Below, one piece after another: positions 9,197-17,424 of a DNA stretch of 40,375 nucleotides; the stretch's first letter is position 1, and each line of letters opens with the position of its first letter. A model generated the notes under the pieces. It was not told the DNA's origin. It searched no databases and worked only from the letters and a program-made list of their open reading frames with translations. The DNA is from Cognatundibacterium oligocarboniphilum (GTDB taxonomy: Bacteria > Pseudomonadota > Gammaproteobacteria > Burkholderiales > Burkholderiaceae_D), in assembly GCF_013377855.1 (NCBI RefSeq), contig NZ_JABXYJ010000006.1, positions 1-40,375 of the forward strand, given 5' to 3'. Made by a program: the position numbers and the translations under genes.

Positions 9197-10471
9197 TCAA
9201 TATTCCTCAACCTGTCTTTTCCGACCTTCTGATGGTATGTCATGCCCTGCTTGCGGAAACATCCCCAACTGCGCCGGCGTCTGCGGCGGCAAAATTCGCA
9301 GGCGGGATAAAAGCGGACGGACAGCGGGGACCGTCAGCATCGTACTGGCAATCGCCATCAGCAGTAAGGCTGTAAACGTTGCGCTGCTGATGATGCCTTT
9401 TTCCAGCAACACATTGGAAAAGATAATCATAATCAGCGCCTTCGTCTGCAACAGCCATGCAATCGCCGATGTCTCTCCGGGACGCCATCCCAGAATTTTT
9501 CCGGCCAGCGAAACACCGGCAAATTTGCCACTCATTGCTGCCAGCAACAGAATTCCTGCAGCGACGAACACCAGCCCGCCGCCAATCGCCCAGGAGGTCT
9601 TGAGCCCGGTATTGAGGAAAAAAACCGGCATCAATACCATCAGCACATGCTCGCGGAACAAATCAAGCTTACTACGCGAAAACCATTCCGCTTCCAGCAC
9701 TGTGCCCGACAAAAATGCGCCCACCATGAAATGCAGCCCTGACCAGTCAGCACCAAAGCTGCACAGCAATAGCCAGATCAGTATGGTGGCATAACGGTCT
9801 TTTTCATTCAGGCGGACAATCAGACTGCGATACATTCTGGCAGCCAGCGCAAAGCCGAGCAGGAAAATTGCCTGCCGGCCGATGCGGTTCCAGTCCATCA
9901 GAATCACAGCCAGTACTCCCCAGATCAATACATCATCCAGACTGGCATAGCGCAGGATACGCTGACCAAATTCAAGCCGCAGAATACCCAGTTTTTCCAT
10001 CAGCAAAATCAAGATCGGTAATGCCGTGACCGCACATGCCATGCCGATACCCACGACAAACTGCCAGTCGCGGGCATATGCGCCACGCCAGCCGGGCATA
10101 CTCAACAGCAGCAGTCCGGCCAACGCTCCGGTCAACAGCGGCATACCCAAAGCCAGTCCTGCCGTAATACAACTTTCCCTGCGATGCGCCCAGACTCCGG
10201 ATAAATTCAGCTCGATCCCGGCGAGCATGACAAACAACATCACAGCCCAGATCGCAATACCATCCAGAGCACGCATCACGGACGGCTGGAAAATAGTCTG
10301 GTAAAACTCCGGAAAATACTGTCCGGCGACACCCGGCCCCAGCACAATACCGCACAATATCTGCACCACGACCAGTGGCGCGAAATCATCGGTGCGGCCT
10401 ATCCTCCATATCAGATATGGCAATACAAATACCAGCAGCATCGCCAACAGGAAAATTTCGTTCTGACTCAT
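9197..10471 (-). CDS. CPA2-type cation/proton antiporter membrane protein
   Basis: A 424-residue polytopic protein with about 11-12 hydrophobic segments and no cytosolic NAD-binding (RCK) domain. Features of the Na+/H+ exchanger fold are visible: an acidic residue inside a membrane segment (LAGIELNLSG), SLDDVLIWG near residue 180, and FFLNTGLKTSW in the C-terminal half, which resembles KefB/GerN-type transporters. It probably exchanges K+ or Na+ for protons. The gene begins 24 bases after the halogenase-like gene and ends 75 bases before the sugar transporter gene, so it is in the same transcription unit. Why a maltodextrin operon would carry it is unclear; a role in supporting proton-coupled sugar uptake is an inference. 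Confidence 0.85.
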   Translation of the reverse strand: MSQNEIFLLAMLLVFVLPYLIWRIGRTDDFAPLVVVQILCGIVLGPGVAGQYFPEFYQTIFQPSVMRALDGIAIWAVMLFVMLAGIELNLSGVWAHRRESCITAGLALGMPLLTGALAGLLLLSMPGWRGAYARDWQFVVGIGMACAVTALPILILLMEKLGILRLEFGQRILRYASLDDVLIWGVLAVILMDWNRIGRQAIFLLGFALAARMYRSLIVRLNEKDRYATILIWLLLCSFGADWSGLHFMVGAFLSGTVLEAEWFSRSKLDLFREHVLMVLMPVFFLNTGLKTSWAIGGGLVFVAAGILLLAAMSGKFAGVSLAGKILGWRPGETSAIAWLLQTKALIMIIFSNVLLEKGIISSATFTALLLMAIASTMLTVPAVRPLLSRLRILPPQTPAQLGMFPQAGHDIPSEGRKRQVEEY

Positions 10472-10495
10472 GGCTCTTGCTCAGTGAGATGGTTT

Positions 10496-12013
10496 TCAGG
10501 AGCGCGCTGCAGCACAATACTGCTGAATATATGCAGCGTGATCAGGCATGGCAGCGACACAATTGGCGATCACCTGCTTCACGCTCTGCAGATATTGTTC
10601 TGTTTCCGAATCCGGCAATAAATCGGCTAACGGATGATAGATGGCAGGCCGCAGATTTTGCCCCTCCATCACCTGCAACCAGGCTTCTTCGGCAAACAAT
10701 TCGTTATCAATACGAAGCAGGCGGCCATTGTTCCGGTATAGCGCAATTTTGTGTTCAAGACTCTCAGGCACACGCATATCGCTGCACATTTTCCAGAAGT
10801 CGGCATCTGTACGCTGGTTCACTTTGTAATGCAGGATTACAAAATCCCTGATCCGTTCATACTCAAAACGGGATTGGCGGTTATATTCAGCGACATCAGT
10901 CTGATTCATCTGCCGGCGCGGGAAAAAAGTAATCAGACGCGCAATCGCAGACTGAATCAGATGAATGCTGGTCGACTCCAGCGGCTCTAAAAATCCTCCG
11001 GACAACCCGATCGCAACCACATTTTTGTTCCAGGCCAGCTTGCGCATTCCGGTCTGGAAGCGCAGCATGCGCGGCTCGGCCAGCGCTTCGCCATCCAGAT
11101 TAGCGAGCAGCGTTGCCACCGCCTCATCATCGCTGACATACTGGCTGCAGTACACGTATCCATTACCGATTCTGTGTTGCAGCGGAATCCGCCATTGCCA
11201 TCCCGCACGGTGCGCAGTAGAGCGGGTATAAGGCAGCAATGCCGGAGCTGACGCACAGGGTACGGCAAGCGCCCTGTCGCAAGGCAACCAGTGACTCCAG
11301 TCTTCATAACCCGTTTGCAGGCACTGTTCGATCAGCAACCCGCGAAAACCTGAACAATCGATGAATAATTCAGCGTTGATCTGTTCGCCGTTTTCCATCA
11401 CCAGATGCGTCACACTGCCATCTTCCTGGCTGGTGACGCAACGTACAACTTTGCCTTCGGTACGGCGCACACCGCGGCTTTCAGCAATGCCGCGCAGATA
11501 TCGGGCGTACAGGCTGGCGTCAAAATGATAAGCGTGAGCGATGTCGTTGACCGGAGAATTTTCCACATCCTGTCTGGCTGGCATAAATTTGTTCGACTTT
11601 GCCGCCATACGGGTAATGGAATAAGCCGCTAACTCATCGGCCTTACCTGAACGACGCATTTTTTGCCAGTATTGGTCAAAATTCACTGTCCATAAATCCT
11701 GACCGATCTTGCCAAATCCGTGCATGTAACGATCGCCGGTTTTCCCCCAGTTGACAAATTCAATCCCCAGTTTGAAGGTACCCTGGGTCTGTCTCAGAAA
11801 TTCGTTTTCATCGATACCTAATACCCGGTTGAAGCGCTGTATCATCGGAATCGTGGCTTCGCCCACACCGACGATACCGATCTCGTCCGACTCCACCACG
11901 CGGATGCTGACCTGGCCGCGTAAAACCGTCACCAGAGCCGCGGCCGTCATCCAGCCAGCCGTTCCGCCACCAACGATTACCAGCTCTTTCACCATCGGAT
12001 TATCCATCGCCAT
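10496..12013 (-). CDS. flavin-dependent tryptophan-halogenase family protein
   Basis: A 505-residue protein. The ATG at 12013 is chosen because GGAGTGAGG lies just before it; the longer frame upstream runs into the terminator region. It has the FAD-binding GGGTAGW near the N-terminus, and FKLGIEFVNW, whose Lys matches the catalytic lysine of PrnA-type halogenases. It also has the family signature WxWxIP (GWQWRIPL) and EPLESTS, holding the conserved Glu. By family it would use FADH2, oxygen and halide to halogenate an aromatic substrate. Relatives sit beside TonB-dependent receptors of carbohydrate loci in alpha- and gammaproteobacteria with no proven substrate, so true tryptophan halogenation is doubtful. 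It lies between the receptor and antiporter genes. Confidence 0.9.
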   Translation of the reverse strand: MAMDNPMVKELVIVGGGTAGWMTAAALVTVLRGQVSIRVVESDEIGIVGVGEATIPMIQRFNRVLGIDENEFLRQTQGTFKLGIEFVNWGKTGDRYMHGFGKIGQDLWTVNFDQYWQKMRRSGKADELAAYSITRMAAKSNKFMPARQDVENSPVNDIAHAYHFDASLYARYLRGIAESRGVRRTEGKVVRCVTSQEDGSVTHLVMENGEQINAELFIDCSGFRGLLIEQCLQTGYEDWSHWLPCDRALAVPCASAPALLPYTRSTAHRAGWQWRIPLQHRIGNGYVYCSQYVSDDEAVATLLANLDGEALAEPRMLRFQTGMRKLAWNKNVVAIGLSGGFLEPLESTSIHLIQSAIARLITFFPRRQMNQTDVAEYNRQSRFEYERIRDFVILHYKVNQRTDADFWKMCSDMRVPESLEHKIALYRNNGRLLRIDNELFAEEAWLQVMEGQNLRPAIYHPLADLLPDSETEQYLQSVKQVIANCVAAMPDHAAYIQQYCAAARS

Positions 12014-12079
12014 CCTCACTCCGGACTGCATACAGCACTGACATGAGCTGCCATGCCTGAAAGGTACCAACCAATATCG

Positions 12080-12119
12080 AAAAAAGCCTCTTGCTGGCAT
12101 GGGGAAACCAACAAGAGGC
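12080..12119 (-). terminator. rho-independent terminator after the TonB-dependent receptor
   Basis: On the minus strand the stem GCCTCTTG / CAAGAGGC, extended by a TTGG-type inner pairing, is followed directly by TTTTTT. It begins 19 bases after the receptor stop codon. The halogenase-like gene starts 66 bases further on with no clear promoter, so this is probably a partial terminator that lowers downstream expression relative to the receptor. Confidence 0.85.
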
Positions 12120-12137
12120 GTACGACTACGCTGTGAA

Positions 12138-14906
12138 TTACAGCTTGTAGTTCAGACCAAACAGGATTGTCTTACCGTATTTGGTATTCTCAATCTCTTC
12201 TTTGGAACCGTCAGGATGCTGCTTGTAGCGGATGAATGGTGTGTTACCCAGATTGTTGACCTGCAACAGCAGAGACAATCCTTTTGCCCAGCCTTTATCA
12301 AATTCATAGCCCAGCTGCAGATCGACAATCTTCTCACCCTTGATATACGTCAGGGTGCGGTCGCCGCCGAAACCGATGATCTCACCGACGAAGTCAGAAC
12401 GATAGCGTTCAGCCACGCGGAAAGAGAAGCCATGCTTTTCGTAGTACAGCGTCAGGCTGGCCACTTTCTTCGACAAACCTGGCAGTTCCATGTTGCCACC
12501 GCCGTTGCCATCTGTCGTGTTTGGTGGTGTCAGGGAGCTTTCGGTATTCGAGAAGTTCGCTACGGCACCGAAACCATCCAGCGCTTTATGCAACATACTG
12601 AAAGGCAGGGAACCAGCCAGCTCGAAACCTTTGATAGAGCCGCCACTGCCATTGGTTGGCAATGTGAACTGACCGATATTGGTGGATGCCTTCAGCGTGG
12701 TTGGCTGCAACAGCGGTGTAAAGTCAAAATTCGGATTCGTCAGGTTGATGATGTAGGAATCCAGATTTTTATAAAACACTGCTGCACTGACGTATCCCTT
12801 TTTGTCGAAATATTTTTCGACCGAGATATCCACGCCGGTAGCCCGGAACGGATTCAGCGTAGGATTACCGCCGCCGCCGACATAAATGCCTTTGGTCGTA
12901 TCCAGGCTGAAACCGTTGCTGGCACGCATATCATCCATCTTCGGACGCGCCATGATTTTCGCCAGTGCAAAACGCAGATAGGTCTGATTGCCCATGTCCG
13001 CCGACAGATTCAGGCTAGGCAAGCACATCGTTAATGTCTTGCCTGCGGTGTAAGGGGCGACCGGGCGATTGGCATCGCTGGTGCCGCCATCTTTATTTAC
13101 TGAGTAAGCAGACGAGCTCTGGTCAGTACGGATAAATTGCAGACCAACATTACCGGTGACAGGGAAACGACCGATCTGTGTTTCCATATTCGCTTTTGCC
13201 AGCGTAGTCCAGACTTTCTCATCGACACGCCAGTCTTTATTCCAGATATCCGGATGTTGCTTAGTCACGAAATTCAGGCCAGGAATATTGCCGGAAGCAT
13301 CAAAACCAAGAATAGGAATACCGGTATCGCCAGCGAAAGCTGTGTAACCGCCGGTGATATCGAGGCCGGCGAATGCGCCGTTCGCCACCTGCAGCAGATA
13401 TTCGTTGACTTCGCGTACTTTTGAGCGCTTGGAGTAATTGGTGCCGATTTCCACATCGGTGAACCAGGTGCCCTCCGGCAGATCATGCTTGCCGCTCAGG
13501 CGCAGGGAATCAATCTTGTCGTTGACTGTCGGGCCTTTGCTGTAACCAGCCTGCGGTGTACCCGGACCGCCACCCCAACCCTGACCGTCAGTGATTTTGA
13601 TGATGTTCGGATCAGCATAATTAAAGTTAGTGGAAAATTTACGGCCATTGCTGGTATCGAATGTGAAGTTGCTGAACATGTTATTGCTCTTGCTCGCATC
13701 ACCCGGAATGCCGGCATACACTTCCTGATCGCGCTCAACACGTTTTGCTGTTGAATGATTCAGGTCCAGTGTGGTTCTCCAACCTCCCATCTGGAGTGAG
13801 TTATTCCAGCCGATGGAGGTCATGGTTTCATTGTCGATCACAGGTTCATTACGAACAACCGGACGGACATTGTTGAATGTACCGCTGACGACATTATTGC
13901 CGCTCAGAATTGCATTGATCAGCACGCCAGGATGATCATATTGTCCGGTCGGCGAATTCCAGGAATCGTTCAGCGGCACCTGCAGAATATTTTTGGTGGT
14001 AGTGCTGTCAAACTTGGAATAGAACACGTCCAGCGTGCTGGAAAATTCTTTATTCGGCTTGAACTGAATCACTGCCATCGCACCATCGCGGGTCTGTACA
14101 GTCTTATTACTTTCCGCATTAAAACCGTTAAACGGTACATTTACTGTCTGACCGTTATAAGTCGTGGTGCCACTGCCCCAGGATTCAAATTTGGTATTGG
14201 TGCCGGAAGTATCATCCAGACGCGCAAAGCCTAAAGCGATACCGATCTTGCGATCTGCAAACTGGTCAATATAAGAAAAGCTGGCACGGCTGCCGGAACC
14301 CGGATTATCCAGGCCGGCGCCAAGGCGTTCTTTACGATAGTTGGCGGCGATGGTGCGCTTGGAAAAATCAAGCGGGCGCACTGTCTGCATATCAATCGTG
14401 CCAGACAAACCTTGCCCTACCAGCGAAGCATCCGGAGTTTTGTAAATCACCACACCACTCAGCAGTTCGGATGGGAACTGATCGAAGTACACGCTGCGAC
14501 TGTCACCGGTGCTGGTCTGCTCGCGGCCATTGAGCAACGCAGAAGAAAAATCCGGCGACATACCGCGAACGCTGATCGCCTGCGCTCGGCCATTGGTCCG
14601 CTGCGCGGTCACACCCGGCAAACGGGCAATCGACTCAGCAATACTGGTATCCGGCAGTTTACCGATATCTTCTGCAGATACTGCCTCTACGATGGAGCTG
14701 GCATTTTTCTTGACCGAAATCGCCTCTTCAATCCCTTTACGGATACCGGTCACGACGACGGTATTTTCTGTCGCCACTTCCTGCGCGTAAGCGATACTGG
14801 AAAGACCCATCACCAATACAGCACATCCCGCCGCAACTGGATTTAATTTAAAACTGGTGCGCTTCAGACTCTGACTCTGATCGCGCATATATGACGCTTG
14901 TTTCAT
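12138..14906 (-). CDS. TonB-dependent outer-membrane receptor (maltodextrin uptake, predicted)
   Basis: A 922-residue receptor of the TIGR01782 type common in carbohydrate loci. A long charged N-terminus leads into a signal peptide ending SIAYA-QE. A TonB-box-like segment ENTVVVTGIR follows, then the plug domain with ISVRGMSPDF and a GLSGTIDMQT motif, and a 22-strand-type barrel. The last residues (KTILFGLNYKL) end in the hydrophobic pattern expected of an outer-membrane barrel. It should import large ligands using TonB/ExbBD energy. The ATG at 14906 is preferred over 14921 because GAGGGG sits 8 bases before it. The maltodextrin call rests on the downstream amylase, glucosidase, transporter and glucokinase genes. 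Confidence 0.93.
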   Translation of the reverse strand: MKQASYMRDQSQSLKRTSFKLNPVAAGCAVLVMGLSSIAYAQEVATENTVVVTGIRKGIEEAISVKKNASSIVEAVSAEDIGKLPDTSIAESIARLPGVTAQRTNGRAQAISVRGMSPDFSSALLNGREQTSTGDSRSVYFDQFPSELLSGVVIYKTPDASLVGQGLSGTIDMQTVRPLDFSKRTIAANYRKERLGAGLDNPGSGSRASFSYIDQFADRKIGIALGFARLDDTSGTNTKFESWGSGTTTYNGQTVNVPFNGFNAESNKTVQTRDGAMAVIQFKPNKEFSSTLDVFYSKFDSTTTKNILQVPLNDSWNSPTGQYDHPGVLINAILSGNNVVSGTFNNVRPVVRNEPVIDNETMTSIGWNNSLQMGGWRTTLDLNHSTAKRVERDQEVYAGIPGDASKSNNMFSNFTFDTSNGRKFSTNFNYADPNIIKITDGQGWGGGPGTPQAGYSKGPTVNDKIDSLRLSGKHDLPEGTWFTDVEIGTNYSKRSKVREVNEYLLQVANGAFAGLDITGGYTAFAGDTGIPILGFDASGNIPGLNFVTKQHPDIWNKDWRVDEKVWTTLAKANMETQIGRFPVTGNVGLQFIRTDQSSSAYSVNKDGGTSDANRPVAPYTAGKTLTMCLPSLNLSADMGNQTYLRFALAKIMARPKMDDMRASNGFSLDTTKGIYVGGGGNPTLNPFRATGVDISVEKYFDKKGYVSAAVFYKNLDSYIINLTNPNFDFTPLLQPTTLKASTNIGQFTLPTNGSGGSIKGFELAGSLPFSMLHKALDGFGAVANFSNTESSLTPPNTTDGNGGGNMELPGLSKKVASLTLYYEKHGFSFRVAERYRSDFVGEIIGFGGDRTLTYIKGEKIVDLQLGYEFDKGWAKGLSLLLQVNNLGNTPFIRYKQHPDGSKEEIENTKYGKTILFGLNYKL

Positions 14907-14974
14907 TTCTTGTCCCCTCATTTCCTATTGAACCCGCACCCTTGGAGCACTACCACTTTGTTTTTTGTAAGACA

Positions 14975-14995
14975 TTCAGAACCGATCGTTCTGAA
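14975..14995. promoter_or_regulatory. 7-7-7 inverted repeat, candidate operator of the receptor gene
   Basis: TTCAGAA and TTCTGAA are perfect 7-base arms around a 7-base centre that itself contains CGATCG. It lies about 70-90 bases before the receptor ATG and over the start site predicted from the promoter at 15002-15029. A protein bound here would block initiation. The protein is unknown; no LacI-type gene is present in the window. Confidence 0.6.
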
Positions 14996-15001
14996 AATAA
15001 T

Positions 15002-15029
15002 TTTGTACTAAAACTAGATCCACTGTCAA
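15002..15029 (-). promoter_or_regulatory. predicted sigma70 promoter of the TonB-dependent receptor
   Basis: Read on the minus strand there is a perfect -35 TTGACA (15029-15024), a 16-base spacer and a -10-like TACAAA (15007-15002). The predicted start of transcription is near 14995, about 90 bases before the receptor ATG. The -10 match is only moderate. Confidence 0.6.
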
Positions 15030-15035
15030 ACAAAG

Positions 15036-15168
15036 ACTACAAGAAACTACAAAATAAAATGCACTCCATAGGGGATTTAACGCATCATTTGCACGAATAC
15101 GTTGCATTTACTCCACACCGTTAATGAAATTTCATGTAGTTCAGCTACTAAATGTAATTTAACTACTT
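15036..15168. promoter_or_regulatory. cluster of HexR-like elements upstream of the receptor promoter
   Basis: The part 15152-15168 reads ATGTAATTTAACTACTT. Its 15-base core matches TGTARTWWWAYTACA, the HexR consensus I recall, at 14 of 15 positions. A second imperfect copy, TGTAGTTCAGCTACT, is at 15135-15149. Two direct ACTACAA repeats 10 bases apart are at 15036-15042 and 15046-15052. The gene for a HexR-fused glucokinase ends this same locus, so these are natural candidate sites. Activation or repression cannot be told from sequence; the position upstream of -35 would allow activation. Confidence 0.5.
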
Positions 15169-15295
15169 CGCCATTAAATGCTTTTCAGGTTACTCAGAAT
15201 TTCAAAAATACAATCGTTTGCATTTTTAACTTATGTCAAGAGTGAGGATACCAACTGCGCGCGCGTCCCTGGTGACAAGTAAGAACTGCCGTCTG

Positions 15296-15304
15296 TGCTA
15301 TAGT
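15296..15304 (+). promoter_or_regulatory. extended -10 promoter element of the 15386 gene
   Basis: TGCTATAGT matches an extended -10 (TG-N-TATAAT) with one mismatch, about 80 bases before the ATG at 15386. No good -35 is seen at the right spacing, which extended -10 promoters tolerate. Confidence 0.4.
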
Positions 15305-15385
15305 CTCGCCGCATTCACACTTCTTTATGACTTCAGCGGCAATATGTAAACGCATGGGTTTACGGCGCCTGCAATTGGAACCGAC

Positions 15386-15748
15386 ATGAATCACAAACTC
15401 AGCATTGATGAATACGATGCGCTGACGCTCATCAGCAACATGCCGAAAGGCGCCAAACCCAACGCTTGCGTTAACCGGAATGCAAAACGCTTATCCGGCA
15501 TCAAGCTGATTGCCTTTCGCCGTGACGGCGGTCTTGAACTCACCGAAAGCGGACGGGAGACCTTATTCATCAAACAGTGTATTGATGGATTAAGAGCAAT
15601 TGCGGCGAATTCGGATGCCTTATTACCAGGGCCGGTGATGGTGTTTTTACAGAAAAAGGGGCATGTAACGACGGATACGGCTTCTGGTCGTATCAGCATC
15701 AGTCAGCGCGGGCAGGAAAGTCTGGCAGATATTGACGCCAATATCTGA
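15386..15748 (+). CDS. 120-residue hypothetical protein
   Basis: The product is soluble-looking, with two similar halves. Each half ends in a segment like LTESGRETL (about residues 52-60) or ISQRGQESL (about 104-112), resembling the wing end of winged-helix domains. The first half also has MPKGAKPN and a basic patch. A small DNA-binding or regulatory role is possible but not shown. A weak GGAA lies upstream of the ATG. It stands alone, convergent with lnt, and shares the long regulatory gap with the receptor gene. I do not recognise the family. Confidence 0.6.
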   Translation: MNHKLSIDEYDALTLISNMPKGAKPNACVNRNAKRLSGIKLIAFRRDGGLELTESGRETLFIKQCIDGLRAIAANSDALLPGPVMVFLQKKGHVTTDTASGRISISQRGQESLADIDANI

Positions 15749-15852
15749 TCTGCTGTCTGCCGCCCGGGCAGGTAACTGGCATGCTGTGCGTTGCGCTCAG
15801 TACGCAGGGTTGAAGTTGTCAGACCGCTTTCAGCCTGAATATGCGCTTGAAA

Positions 15853-17424
15853 TCAGCGAGCGGAACGTCGCCTGTTTGTCAGCGCAAAGCCCGCCAACAA
15901 ACTCAACAACGCCAGTCCGGCGATCAGCTGATTTCCCCAGCGGATATAAGGTGTGATTCCCTGCCGCCCCTGAACTGTGGCGGACAAAATACCGCGCTCC
16001 AGATAAGGCAACAAGGCAATCTGTCTGCCACCCGCATCAATCGCGGCTGTAGCGCCGGTATTGGTTGAGCGCAGCATAGGCCGTCCGGTTTCCAGCACCC
16101 GCATGATGGAAAACTGCAAGTGCTGCGGCATCGCCACTGAATCACCATACCATGCCATATTTGACACATTCAGCAAGATCGTTGCTGCACCGGCACGATC
16201 AGCCTGTGCCGCCAGTTGTGCAGCGATTTCCTCTCCGAACAGGTCTTCGTAGCAGATATTCGGTAACACCGCCTGATCCCGGACATGCATTGCCGCCTGT
16301 AGCGGCGCCCCGGCAGTAAAGTCTCCCAGCGGGATATGCATCAGATTCACAAACCAGCGAAAACCGTAAGGAATGAATTCGCCGAAAGGCACCAGATGAT
16401 GTTTATCGTAGCGATAGGCACGCTGTGCATAATCGGGTGAAAAACCGACGACGCTGTTGGCATAGCGAGCTTCGCCGTCATGCGCCGCCAGACCGATCAG
16501 CACCGCATGGCGCTGCTGCTGGGCAAACGCATTCAGCGTCGGCAGATAATCCGGCGGCAATTGCGATGACAATACCGGCAAGGCGGTTTCCGGTGTCACG
16601 ATCAGATCGGCATCCTCCTGCAGTATCATGTCGTGATACAGCCGCAATGTCGCCTCGAGGTGATCAGGATCGAATTTCTGATCCTGAGTTATATTTCCCT
16701 GCAACAGGCTGATTTTCAATGGCTGCCCGGCTGGACTGGTCCAGCTGACCGACTGCAGCCAGTTGCCAGCCACCAATACCCCGGTAACAGCCAGCGGAAC
16801 GGCAATTCTGATCACACGATCAGTATTCAGAAACAGTAATGCCGCCATACCTGCCAGAACCGCATTCAGCCAGCCCAGGCCCAGCACACCCAAAACCGGA
16901 GCGAAGCCGGCCAAAGGACTGGCGGTATGCGCATAACCAGAAATCGCCCACGGAAAACCCGTGAACAGAAATCCACGCAGCCATTCATTAGCCACCCATA
17001 ATGCCGGGAAAAATAAGACCGCAGCGATCCAGCGTGGAGGATGCCAGCGCCGGCAGATCCAGCAGACGCTGGCGGCAAACAGTCCATAAAATAGTGCCAG
17101 ATAAGCCGCCAGGAAAGCCAGGGCAATCACCGCCAAGAGCTGAGACATGCCGCCAAACCGGTGCATCGCAATCAACAGCCAGTGCGTGGCCGCATACAGA
17201 GCAGCAAAACCATATGCCCATCCAAGCAGAAACGCCCGTCCGCTGGTCAGGCGCGCCACGTCATGCCGCAGCAACAGGATAAATAGCAGTGCCGGTGTTG
17301 CGATCTGTAACAACCAGAGATGGAATGGGGCAAACGAAAAAACTGTCAGGCCGCCCGCTGCCAGCATCAGCAAGCTGGAAAAGCCCAGAGAGCCGGTATA
17401 TGCGGACAGGCTGAACTTACTCAT
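15853..17424 (-). CDS. lnt: apolipoprotein N-acyltransferase
   Basis: A 523-residue inner-membrane enzyme that adds the third acyl chain to the N-terminal Cys of lipoproteins. About seven hydrophobic segments come first, followed by a nitrilase-like periplasmic domain (about residues 225-490). The catalytic triad motifs are visible: TPETALP (Glu), GEFIPYG region (Lys nearby) and NICYEDLF (Cys). The ATG at 17424 overlaps the end of corC by 8 bases (ATGAGTAA), so it is translationally coupled. A TTG two codons upstream is less likely. This is the last gene of the miaB-lnt operon. Confidence 0.96.
   Translation of the reverse strand: MSKFSLSAYTGSLGFSSLLMLAAGGLTVFSFAPFHLWLLQIATPALLFILLLRHDVARLTSGRAFLLGWAYGFAALYAATHWLLIAMHRFGGMSQLLAVIALAFLAAYLALFYGLFAASVCWICRRWHPPRWIAAVLFFPALWVANEWLRGFLFTGFPWAISGYAHTASPLAGFAPVLGVLGLGWLNAVLAGMAALLFLNTDRVIRIAVPLAVTGVLVAGNWLQSVSWTSPAGQPLKISLLQGNITQDQKFDPDHLEATLRLYHDMILQEDADLIVTPETALPVLSSQLPPDYLPTLNAFAQQQRHAVLIGLAAHDGEARYANSVVGFSPDYAQRAYRYDKHHLVPFGEFIPYGFRWFVNLMHIPLGDFTAGAPLQAAMHVRDQAVLPNICYEDLFGEEIAAQLAAQADRAGAATILLNVSNMAWYGDSVAMPQHLQFSIMRVLETGRPMLRSTNTGATAAIDAGGRQIALLPYLERGILSATVQGRQGITPYIRWGNQLIAGLALLSLLAGFALTNRRRSAR

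Larger units (their letters stand above)
14907..15385. other. 479-base divergent intergenic region
   Basis: This AT-rich spacer separates the minus-strand maltodextrin locus from a plus-strand gene. It holds the receptor promoter, the inverted repeat, the HexR-like cluster and, near 15296-15304, an extended -10 (TGCTATAGT) facing the plus-strand gene. A 77-codon frame at 14891-15124 overlaps the promoter elements and is not believed. No structured RNA was recognised. Confidence 0.7.

Noticed and set aside
12099..13034. 311-codon open frame on the plus strand
   Set aside because: It lies wholly opposite the TonB-dependent receptor; the product is rich in R, Q and H with no domain pattern, as expected of an antisense shadow.
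14891..15124. 77-codon frame across the receptor promoter region
   Set aside because: No SD, overlaps the receptor start and the promoter and operator elements, and its product has no familiar pattern.
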